From Desulfobacula sp. (GTDB lineage: Bacteria; Desulfobacterota; Desulfobacteria; Desulfobacterales; Desulfobacteraceae), in NCBI GenBank assembly GCA_023144585.1, contig JAGLFI010000030.1, positions 1-9,552 on the forward strand: a stretch of 9,552 bases of DNA, in the 5' to 3' direction. Shown here piece by piece: positions 1 to 6,743 of this stretch. Numbering within the stretch: the first letter of the stretch is position 1; every line of letters starts with the position of its first letter. The position numbers and the translations under genes were made by a program. The notes under the pieces are model-generated. The model saw nothing but the letters and a program-made list of their open reading frames with translations. It did not search any database and was not told the origin of the DNA.

Positions 1-73
1 TAACAAACCGGAATTAAGAGCAAAGGGAGATCTACGTCTTGAAACTATCCCACAGCCTTGTTTTCTGGCATAA
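1..73 (+). CDS. C-terminal tail of an unidentified protein (partial)
   Basis: Reading from base 2, one plus-strand frame stays open for 23 codons and ends at TAA 71-73. The tail reads approximately NKPELRAKGD followed by LRLETIPQPCFLA. The other two plus frames hit stops early in this stretch. The residue mix (charged segment, then a Pro/hydrophobic end) looks like real protein, but it is too short to assign to a family. The rest of the gene lies left of the window. It is co-directional with the downstream hydroxyproline dehydratase, with about 50 AT-rich bases between them, so the two could share a transcript. Confidence 0.4.
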   Translation, partial: NKPELRAKGDLRLETIPQPCFLA

Positions 74-124
74 AACAAAAAATAAATTTAGAAAATATAG
101 AAACGGGTTTTCTCAAAACTATTT

Positions 125-1168
125 TTGAAAAAAATTCATAGTTTCTGCAAGAGGCTCCATCAGAATAAATATTTAAAAATAAAAACCATTGACTCCCACA
201 CTGCCGGAGAACCTTTCAGGATTATCACTTCAGGAGTGGCAGAACCGGTTAGGAATACGATTCTTGAAAAAAGAAAATATGCAAAAAAACATTTGGATCA
301 CATCCGAAAAATCCTCATGTTTGAACCCAGGGGCCATGCAGACATGTACGGATGTTTTATCACGGAACCTGTGACAAAAAATACCGATTTTGGAATTCTT
401 TTTATTCATAATGAAGGGTTTTCCACCATGTGCGGGCATGGCATCATCGCCATTACGACTGTTGCGGTTGAAACAGGTTTTGTTAAGATCAAAACCCCTG
501 GTCAGATGATCAGGATTGATACACCGGCGGGCCTTGTGACGGCAAAACCCAATATGGACAACAACCGGGTTGAGTCGGTAACATTTGAGAATGTGCCTTC
601 TTTTGCACCAAAGTTAAATGAAACAATTGATGTCCCGGGTCTTGGAAAGGTCAGTTATGATCTGGGATTTGGCGGCGCCTTCTATGCCTTTGTCAACGCT
701 TCCGATCTTGGGATAAAGTGCACACCCGAATATTTCCCTGAACTTGTGAAAAAGGGAAGAATGATCAAAAATGCCATTATGGCCTCAAAACAAATTGTCC
801 ATCCCCTTGAAGAAGACTTAGGCTTTTTATATGGAACGATTTTTGTGGACACTCCAGACATTGAAAATGTTCATTCAAGGCACTGCTGTATCTTTGCCGA
901 AGGGGAAGTTGACAGAAGCCCCACCGGAACCGGAGTAAGCGCAAGACTTGCTATCCTCAATGAAAAAAATGAAATAAAACCCGGAGTTGATATTAGCATT
1001 AACAGTATTATCAACACGAGTTTTACCTGCAAAATTGCACGATTAACACAGATTGAAAATCAGAAAGCTATCATCCCTGAAGTAACCGGCACTGCATATA
1101 TTACCGGTGTACATGAATTTTTAATTGATCCGGATGACCCCTTAAATCAAGGGTTTATTCTAAGGTAA
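125..1168 (+). CDS. Trans-3-hydroxy-L-proline dehydratase (proline racemase superfamily)
   Basis: Cytoplasmic enzyme predicted to dehydrate trans-3-hydroxy-L-proline to delta1-pyrroline-2-carboxylate, allowing hydroxyproline to be used as a nutrient. The sequence shows the superfamily hallmarks: TIDSHTAGEP at residues 21-30, EPRGHADMYG at 67-76, the first catalytic Cys103 in MCGHG, and the second active-site loop DRSPTGTG at 263-270. In racemases and 4-hydroxyproline epimerases the second loop carries Cys. Thr267 here is the known signature of the dehydratase subgroup, which includes human L3HYPDH. Length (347 aa) is normal. The start is doubtful. TTG at 125 is the only standard start codon between the in-frame stop at 98-100 and the conserved core, it has no Shine-Dalgarno sequence, and codons 6-11 are encoded by a 17-bp repeat with an inverted copy at the window's right end. 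The native start may have been lost or replaced. It is convergent with the sigma-54 activator, nine bases away. Confidence 0.85.
   Translation: MKKIHSFCKRLHQNKYLKIKTIDSHTAGEPFRIITSGVAEPVRNTILEKRKYAKKHLDHIRKILMFEPRGHADMYGCFITEPVTKNTDFGILFIHNEGFSTMCGHGIIAITTVAVETGFVKIKTPGQMIRIDTPAGLVTAKPNMDNNRVESVTFENVPSFAPKLNETIDVPGLGKVSYDLGFGGAFYAFVNASDLGIKCTPEYFPELVKKGRMIKNAIMASKQIVHPLEEDLGFLYGTIFVDTPDIENVHSRHCCIFAEGEVDRSPTGTGVSARLAILNEKNEIKPGVDISINSIINTSFTCKIARLTQIENQKAIIPEVTGTAYITGVHEFLIDPDDPLNQGFILR
141..157 (+). repeat. Left copy of 17-bp terminal inverted repeat
   Basis: The 17 bases GTTTCTGCAAGAGGCTC occur here and, as a perfect reverse complement, at 9536-9552, the last 17 bases of the window. Identity stops at base 158 on the inner side; the outer side cannot be compared because the window ends. 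This copy lies inside the annotated N-terminus of the hydroxyproline dehydratase, upstream of the first conserved residues. I saw no third copy. A dispersed intergenic repeat or the end of a mobile element would both fit. Confidence 0.7.
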
Positions 1169-1177
1169 AACCATATT

Positions 1178-2713
1178 TTAATCAAAATCCTGGCGGTCGC
1201 GTCTGATATCAAGTTTTTTCATTCTGGATGCAAAAGTAGATCGGTTGATCCCGGAGGACTTGGCAGCCCAGGTAATGTTCCAATTGCTTTTTTTCAAAAG
1301 TGATATCACATACTCTTTTTCCAATTGGGGCCAGGTCATGCTGCACAGGTTAATGATAAAATTGTTGGCGTCATCTTTGGAAGACACAGAAGGCTCGCCA
1401 AAAGGATCTATATTTGCGTTCTGATCTTTTACATGAAGGGGAATATTTAAAAATTCAATATATTCATCTTCTGCCGTCACCATGAGATATCGGATAAGAT
1501 TTTCAAGTTCCCTGATATTTCCAGGCCAGGAATAAGACACCAATGACTGCATGGCATCCGATGATATCTTCTTTTCAATCATTCCGACTTTTGAAGATTC
1601 TTTTTCAAGAAAATATTTAATCAATAGGGGGATATCTTCCCGCCTTTCCTTTAACGGAGGCAGATGAACCGGCAGCACGGATAACCGGTAAAACAGATCC
1701 TGTCTGAAACTATTGTCAGCAATCATCTGTTTGATTTCCTTGTTAGTAGCTGCAACGATTCTTACATCAATATGGCGCACCCTGGTTTCGCCAAGAGGTT
1801 TGATCTCGTTTTTTTGAAGCACCCGGAGCAGACTTGCCTGGATACTCATGGGCATATCCCCTATCTCATCCAGAAAAACTGTTCCACCGTCTGCTGCCTC
1901 AAAAAGTCCCATCTTATCCCGAGTAGCCCCTGTAAATGCCCCTTTTTTATATCCAAACAATTCACTTTCCAAAAGTGTTTCCGGAATAGCACTGCAATTT
2001 TGTACCAGAAAAGGTTTGTCCTTTCGAGCGCTGGAATTATGAATTTTTTCAGCGATCAATTCTTTTCCAGTACCGCTCTCCCCGGTGATCAGCACATGAA
2101 ATTCTGTAGCTGCATAACTTTTTACAAGGTCTAAACATTTTTTAAACTCAAGGCTCTGACCAATGATAATACTTTCATTTTTCACTTCTTTTAATGCAGT
2201 TTTAAGGCTTTGTGTCTTTTTTCTTTCATTGGCATATAAAATGGCATTGCTCAGGGCAATAGAACAGATATCCACAAAATTCTGAAGCTGTTCCAGATAT
2301 ACTTTATCAAGATTAATACTGCTTTTTTCCGGTGTAGTATCAATGATCTGAACTGCACCATAAACTTTCTTATCCCGAAAAAAAAGTGGGAAACAAAGAA
2401 TCAGGCTGCTTTTTACAGCTAATTTATCCTCAACTTCCCTGTAATGACGTCGGTCACTTTTAGTCTCCGCCACGGTCATCTTTTTATTTTCAATCACCCA
2501 TCCCACGATGCTGGGATGCTGAACGTCCAAAGAGACCCCTTTAATCTGATCACTCTCGGCACCTGCAGCTTCAATACACAGGTATGTATCTTTTTTCTTA
2601 ATCCATATGGAACCCCTTTGGACATTATGAATTTTTAATAAAAACTTAAGAAATTTTTTTTGTAATGTCTCAGGGTTGAGTTCCTTAAAAAGTTCAAGAT
2701 TGGATTGACTCAT
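1178..2713 (-). CDS. GAF-domain sigma-54-dependent transcriptional activator
   Basis: Bacterial enhancer-binding protein that remodels sigma-54 RNA polymerase by ATP hydrolysis. From the start chosen here (511 aa): a GAF-type sensor at about 20-160, a short linker, then the AAA+ domain with Walker A GESGTGKE (211-218), the sigma-54-contacting GAFTGA loop (258-263), Walker B GGTVFLDEIGD (276-286) and the arginine region FRQDLFYRL (336-344). A Fis-type helix-turn-helix follows at about 471-504 (NWNITWAAKSSGINRST). There is no receiver domain, so control is probably by ligand binding to GAF rather than phosphorylation. ATG at 2713 is preferred over an upstream in-frame TTG at 2746 because AGGA (2721-2724) sits 7 nt before it. 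The regulated genes are not evident. Candidates by position are the convergent hydroxyproline gene and the divergent PilZ-like gene. All key ATPase residues are present. Confidence 0.93.
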   Translation of the reverse strand: MSQSNLELFKELNPETLQKKFLKFLLKIHNVQRGSIWIKKKDTYLCIEAAGAESDQIKGVSLDVQHPSIVGWVIENKKMTVAETKSDRRHYREVEDKLAVKSSLILCFPLFFRDKKVYGAVQIIDTTPEKSSINLDKVYLEQLQNFVDICSIALSNAILYANERKKTQSLKTALKEVKNESIIIGQSLEFKKCLDLVKSYAATEFHVLITGESGTGKELIAEKIHNSSARKDKPFLVQNCSAIPETLLESELFGYKKGAFTGATRDKMGLFEAADGGTVFLDEIGDMPMSIQASLLRVLQKNEIKPLGETRVRHIDVRIVAATNKEIKQMIADNSFRQDLFYRLSVLPVHLPPLKERREDIPLLIKYFLEKESSKVGMIEKKISSDAMQSLVSYSWPGNIRELENLIRYLMVTAEDEYIEFLNIPLHVKDQNANIDPFGEPSVSSKDDANNFIINLCSMTWPQLEKEYVISLLKKSNWNITWAAKSSGINRSTFASRMKKLDIRRDRQDFD

Positions 2714-2949
2714 GAAGAAATCCTTTCCAATGATTAAATATAACAATTTTAATTAAATAAGAATATCGCATGTTCAATAAAAACATAGCCTCTAATGGAT
2801 TTAAACATTAATTTTATCATATAATCAATATATCTAATAAATTCACTAAGATCAAATACTATTTTATCCTGTTGGCATAAAAAATGAATTAATGAATATT
2901 CAAAGGCATTCTGTAAAACCCGTATTTTAATAAAAAACAGGAGTTGGGA
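2714..2949. other. AT-rich divergent intergenic region
   Basis: This 236-bp spacer lies between the 5' ends of the sigma-54 activator and the PilZ-like gene, so it should carry promoters for both. It is strongly AT-rich with no convincing coding frame. The only motif I can defend is the TTGGCA at 2872-2877, described separately. I found no clear promoter for the minus-strand activator and no obvious enhancer-type palindrome. Confidence 0.6.
2872..2900 (+). promoter_or_regulatory. Candidate promoter for the PilZ-like gene
   Basis: TTGGCA (2872-2877) matches the sigma-70 -35 consensus at five of six positions. A 17-bp spacer separates it from AATATT (2895-2900), which matches the -10 consensus at four of six. 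The predicted start of transcription would give a leader of about 40 nt. The same TTGGCA also fits the -24 half of a sigma-54 promoter, but the -12 half is imperfect (ATGA where TTGC is expected). This is motif matching by eye only. Confidence 0.35.
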
Positions 2950-3432
2950 ATGGAACAAAAAATTTTAATTGACAGTTTTGATACAGCCCAGTTTGCCTGC
3001 CCCGAATGTAATCGGAAAAAAAGCATGCAGCTTTCAGGATACAATATAAAAAGGCAGAGCACCAAAGTAAAATGCAAGTGCCGATGTGGGCATACCTATA
3101 TAGTTATGTTTGAAAAGGAGATTGAATCAATACAAAACACTCAGTTGCTGGGCACATTTATCTCAAAAGAGATTATCAAATGCAACGGCAAAATGATCAT
3201 AAAAAAACTGAACAGCAAAGGCATTATGCTCAAAACAAATATTGAGCAGGGCATTCTGCCCGGACTCAAGCTCTTTCTTGAGTTTGTTCTGGATGACGCT
3301 AAACAATCAATTGTAAAAAAAGAAGTGGTTGTTAAAGCAAAAAAGGGGAAATATCTGAGCGCAGAGTTCACCTCAGATAAACATTCTGACAATTTAGGAC
3401 CTTACTTGTTTTTTAACAAATTATATATATAG
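2950..3432 (+). CDS. Small zinc-ribbon protein with degenerate PilZ-like domain
   Basis: A 160-aa soluble protein with no signal peptide or membrane segment. The N-terminus has a four- or five-cysteine metal site: CPEC at 17-20 and CKCRCG at 42-47. The C-terminal half (about 55-155) has the alternating beta-strand pattern and the ending expected of a PilZ domain, the family that binds cyclic di-GMP. The usual binding residues are missing: where RxxxR is expected the sequence reads IQNTQ (61-65), and where D/NxSxxG is expected it reads KLNSKG (86-91). If it is PilZ, it may have lost or altered ligand binding. ATG at 2950 is chosen because AGGAG (2939-2943) lies 6 nt upstream; a TTG two codons earlier has no such spacing. 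It is transcribed alone, divergent from the sigma-54 activator and followed by a hairpin. Domain assignment is from pattern memory, so moderate. Confidence 0.75.
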   Translation: MEQKILIDSFDTAQFACPECNRKKSMQLSGYNIKRQSTKVKCKCRCGHTYIVMFEKEIESIQNTQLLGTFISKEIIKCNGKMIIKKLNSKGIMLKTNIEQGILPGLKLFLEFVLDDAKQSIVKKEVVVKAKKGKYLSAEFTSDKHSDNLGPYLFFNKLYI

Positions 3433-3459
3433 GTCGGGGTGGGTGTTAGCTTTACCTTT

Positions 3460-3497
3460 GTGCGGACCGGTGGCGCCATTCCTTTTCCGGTCCGCAC
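3460..3497. terminator. GC-rich hairpin between convergent genes
   Basis: An 11-bp perfect stem, GTGCGGACCGG (3460-3470) paired with CCGGTCCGCAC (3487-3497), has a 16-nt loop. It starts 27 nt after the PilZ-like gene stop, and its last base is also the last base of the priA stop codon. No T-run follows on either strand, so it is not a textbook intrinsic terminator. Its position between convergent genes suggests a bidirectional transcript-end structure. Confidence 0.55.
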
Positions 3498-5935
3498 TAC
3501 ATTAAAGAATACGGATCAACATCCACAATCAGGCTTACCCCTGACTTAGGAGTTACTTTCGGATGCCCCATCATGGATTTTACTAGTCGGTTAACCAGAA
3601 CTGAAGAAGGGCTTTTCAAAAAAATCTGCCACCTGAATCGTGAGGAAATTTTCTGAATGGGCGCCTCAATAGGCCCCAGAATCTGAACCATATGCTTTTG
3701 GTTTTCTTCATTTCCAAGCACTATCTTGAGAATATCTGCAACATTGGCTGCATAAGCTTTTACCTTGGCAAAGTTTCTTCCGGATATTTTCAATTGAATC
3801 ATCCGCGAAAAAGGCGGATACAATAATGCTTTTCTATACGGCACTTCGTTTTGAAAAAACTCAAAAAAATTCTGTTTTTTAGCAGCTTCAATAATAAAAT
3901 GATCGGGATTATAGGTCTGCATAATTACCTTTCCAATAGTCTCTCCTCTTCCAGCGCGACCGGCCACCTGGGCAAGAAGTTGAAAGGTTCGCTCGCCTGC
4001 TCTGAAATCCGGAAAACTCAAGGACAGATCGGCACAGATTACACCAACCAGAGTAATAGAGGGGAAGTCATGGCCTTTGGCAAGCATCTGGGTTCCCACA
4101 ATAATATCAACATTCCGGTTTCTGATGCTTTTCAGTATTTTTATGGTGGCCCCTTTCCGGGATGTGGAATCTTGATCCATCCTGACAAGTCTGGCATCCG
4201 GAAACAGGGCTTTTAACATGGATTCCACTTTTTCAGTACCAAACCCCAATGGTTTGATTTTTGAAGAGTTACATGCGGGGCATTTAGTGTTAACGGGCCG
4301 GCCATACCCGCAAAAATGACATCGATATTCGTTGCGCCCTTTATGAAGGGTCATGGTTACATCACAATATTTACAGGACAAAGATTTCCCACAATCCATG
4401 CAGACAGGGAAAGTTGCAAATCCCCGCCTGTTTAAAAAAATCAACGCCTGATTCCCTTTATCAAGACAAGCTCGAATCTCTTTTGAAAGCTTCGGCGTTA
4501 TGATCCTGTCATATCCCCTCGCATCCTTATATTTTTTCAAATCCACAAGGGTTATCCTGGGCAAGGGGTGCCGGTTAACACGTGTTTTAAGTTTTAATTC
4601 TTCAAATCGTTTCATAACAACATTTTGATAGGATTGTACAGAAGGAGTTGCCGACCCCAAAATAACCGGGCAGTCATTCATTTTAGCGCGGACAACAGCA
4701 AGGTCCCTTGCATTATATTTTAAGCCCGTCTCCTGCTTATAAGAAGTGTCATGTTCCTCATCAACAATAATGATCCCTATATTTTTAAATGGTGCAAACA
4801 CAGCAGACCTGGCCCCGATTACAATACTCACCTTTTCTAAGACAATTTTGTGCCATTGATCTATAAGCTCACCTTGGGTTAATGAAGAATGAATAACGGC
4901 TATTTTCTCGCCAAACCTTGCCCTGAAGCGTCTTTCCGTTTGTGAAATCAAAGATATTTCCGGCACAAGCACGATGACGCTCTTCCCTTTCTCAACCACA
5001 TCCCGGACCAGCCGCATATAAACTTCGGTCTTACCGGAACCTGTTACACCGGATAAGAGATATGGAGCAAATCCCCGGGTCAAATTTTCCTGCACCCTTT
5101 TGACCACTATCTGCTGCTCTGACGTCAATTTTGGCGGTGTATCAGGCTCCACAGGATCGCCTAAAGGATCTCTGAAAACCTGGCGGTGAATAATCTGTAT
5201 ATATCCGGCTTCTGCCAATGGCTTTATCAATGCCGGTGCCGTAGGAATATGCACTTTTAATCCGGTCAGAGAGATCTCTTTTTTTCCCTTCACCAGGGAG
5301 AGAAGTTTTTTTCTTTTTTTTGACATGCGGATGATAGTTTTTGGGCCATCCCTATGAAGAATAAATTTTTCTTTTTTTATCTTTGCCCCGTCTTTTTTCA
5401 ATACAGCTGAAACCGTTATCAAATCTTCTTTCTCCATCCTGCAGATAAGAGCGTTGATTGTGATATTCTTACTATTTTTTTTCAATTGTTTTACAGCACA
5501 GGATTGGCGTTGCAAAATAAACTCAACCACCTGCTCTTCCCCTGGTGTAAGACTTCCCGCATTTAAATAATCCTGGCCGTGCTGGGTAACAAAAACATGG
5601 GAGACATCATGGCGGTCAAGACCGGAAGGAAGTGCAGATTTAATCACTTCTCCCAAAGGATGGATATAATATCCGGCAATCCACTTAAAAAAAGATATTT
5701 CCGATTCCGGAAACAAAGGATGATCATCTAAAATATCAAAAATTTTCTTTGCTTTAAATTCTTTACAATCTTTCTGCCCGGAAAGAATATATCCGGTCAC
5801 CCGTCTATTCCCAAATGGGACCAGCACCCTCATTCCAGGGGAACAAAAACCTTTTAAATGATCCGGAACACTGTATGTATATGATTTCATAACGGGAAGG
5901 GATACGGCAATGGATATGTAAGGTGTTTGAATCAT
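3497..5935 (-). CDS. priA: Primosomal replication restart helicase PriA
   Basis: A 3'-to-5' DNA helicase that recognises abandoned replication forks and reloads the replicative helicase. From the start chosen (812 aa): an N-terminal 3'-OH-end-binding and winged-helix region (about 1-270), then superfamily 2 helicase motifs with Walker A GVTGSGKT (296-303), DEEH (392-395) and GSATPS (427-432). A zinc-binding insertion follows with eight cysteines in four CxxC pairs (512/515, 521/524, 539/542, 552/555). The helicase C-lobe contains GTQMLAKGHDFP and QVAGRAGRG (about 656-664), and the C-terminal domain is complete. Length is slightly above that of E. coli PriA, and nothing is missing. ATG at 5935 is chosen because MIQTPYISIAVSLP matches the normal family N-terminus. 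An in-frame TTG at 5986 would add 17 residues encoded partly by an 11-nt T-run. The Shine-Dalgarno is weak. It is a single gene, divergent from upp. Confidence 0.97.
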   Translation of the reverse strand: MIQTPYISIAVSLPVMKSYTYSVPDHLKGFCSPGMRVLVPFGNRRVTGYILSGQKDCKEFKAKKIFDILDDHPLFPESEISFFKWIAGYYIHPLGEVIKSALPSGLDRHDVSHVFVTQHGQDYLNAGSLTPGEEQVVEFILQRQSCAVKQLKKNSKNITINALICRMEKEDLITVSAVLKKDGAKIKKEKFILHRDGPKTIIRMSKKRKKLLSLVKGKKEISLTGLKVHIPTAPALIKPLAEAGYIQIIHRQVFRDPLGDPVEPDTPPKLTSEQQIVVKRVQENLTRGFAPYLLSGVTGSGKTEVYMRLVRDVVEKGKSVIVLVPEISLISQTERRFRARFGEKIAVIHSSLTQGELIDQWHKIVLEKVSIVIGARSAVFAPFKNIGIIIVDEEHDTSYKQETGLKYNARDLAVVRAKMNDCPVILGSATPSVQSYQNVVMKRFEELKLKTRVNRHPLPRITLVDLKKYKDARGYDRIITPKLSKEIRACLDKGNQALIFLNRRGFATFPVCMDCGKSLSCKYCDVTMTLHKGRNEYRCHFCGYGRPVNTKCPACNSSKIKPLGFGTEKVESMLKALFPDARLVRMDQDSTSRKGATIKILKSIRNRNVDIIVGTQMLAKGHDFPSITLVGVICADLSLSFPDFRAGERTFQLLAQVAGRAGRGETIGKVIMQTYNPDHFIIEAAKKQNFFEFFQNEVPYRKALLYPPFSRMIQLKISGRNFAKVKAYAANVADILKIVLGNEENQKHMVQILGPIEAPIQKISSRFRWQIFLKSPSSVLVNRLVKSMMGHPKVTPKSGVSLIVDVDPYSLM

Positions 5936-5996
5936 CTGTTCTATTGTGCATAAAAAAAAAAATATTTCAACATAAGATTTTCCCAAAGGCTTATTT

Positions 5997-6013
5997 ACTT
6001 GACTAGCTCAAGT
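5997..6013. promoter_or_regulatory. 17-bp dyad in the priA-upp spacer (candidate operator)
   Basis: ACTTGA and TCAAGT form perfect 6-bp inverted arms around CTAGC. The dyad lies between the divergent priA and upp genes and overlaps the best candidate upp -35 box, a location typical of a repressor site. No cognate regulator is encoded in the window, so a role in pyrimidine control is only inference. Confidence 0.3.
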
Positions 6014-6027
6014 GATTTTAATAGTTT
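5999..6027 (+). promoter_or_regulatory. Candidate sigma-70 promoter for upp
   Basis: TTGACT (5999-6004) matches the -35 consensus at five of six positions. After a 17-bp spacer, TAGTTT (6022-6027) is a weak -10. No better pair is apparent in the short spacer upstream of upp. The -35 overlaps the 17-bp dyad. Confidence 0.3.
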
Positions 6028-6083
6028 CTTAATGATATTTTTTATCCGATATTCGGGAAAATACTAAGAACAAAGGAGGCAGT

Positions 6084-6710
6084 ATGACAGTATTTGTGGA
6101 GGATCATCCTCTTATAAAACATAAATTGGGACTAATGCGCCAAAAAGACGTCAGTACAAAAGACTTCCGGGATCTTTCTGCGGAAGTTACAAGACTTTTG
6201 ACCTATGAAGCCACCAAAGACCTTGTCACAGAAAAAAAGGTGATCGTAGGCTGGGCCGGAAAGGTAGAAGTCGAAAAAATTAAAGGGAAAAAAATTACCG
6301 TTGTTCCTATTTTAAGAGCCGGGGTTGGAATGCTGGATGGTGTGTTTGATCTCATACCATCCGCCAAAGTCAGCGTGGTTGGATTCTATAGAAATGAAGA
6401 GACCTTAAAACCGGTACAGTATTATGTCAAAACAGCCAGTTCCATGAAAGAGAGGACTGCGTTGATTCTCGACCTCATGCTGGCAACTGGGGGAACCCTT
6501 ATCGCCACCATTGATCTCTTAAAAGAAGCTGGATGCAAAACCATCAAAGGTCTTTTTCTGGTGGCAGCACCCGAAGGGATTGCAAACGTAGAGAAAAAAC
6601 ACCCTGATGTGGATATTTATGTGGCCAGCGTTGATGAATGTCTCAATGAAATCGGCTATATATTACCAGGACTGGGGGATGCCGGTGATAAAATTTTTGG
6701 CACAAAATAA
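6084..6710 (+). CDS. upp: Uracil phosphoribosyltransferase
   Basis: Cytoplasmic pyrimidine-salvage enzyme that converts uracil and PRPP to UMP and pyrophosphate. The 208-aa length is standard. Family features are visible: [10 protein letters not shown] at 77-86, the PRPP-binding loop LMLATGGT at 131-138, and the uracil-binding C-terminus [18 protein letters not shown] at 191-208. One small oddity is Leu131 where the family usually has Pro (DPMLATGG); the rest of the loop is intact. The start is secure: AAGGAGG (6073-6079) lies 4 nt before ATG. It is the first gene of a two-gene unit with a uracil permease 33 nt downstream, the usual salvage pairing of import and capture. That permease gene is broken, so Upp may now serve mainly recycled internal uracil. 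Confidence 0.97.
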   Translation: MTVFVEDHPLIKHKLGLMRQKDVSTKDFRDLSAEVTRLLTYEATKDLVTEKKVIVGWAGKVEVEKIKGKKITVVPILRAGVGMLDGVFDLIPSAKVSVVGFYRNEETLKPVQYYVKTASSMKERTALILDLMLATGGTLIATIDLLKEAGCKTIKGLFLVAAPEGIANVEKKHPDVDIYVASVDECLNEIGYILPGLGDAGDKIFGTK

Positions 6711-6743
6711 AACTATTAATTTTTAAAAAAGGTAGAAAACAAA

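Noticed and set aside
1137..1160. Short hairpin (CCCTT/AAGGG) plus T-rich run at the end of the hydroxyproline gene
   Set aside because: The stem is only five base pairs and lies entirely within coding sequence, so it is too weak to call a terminator.
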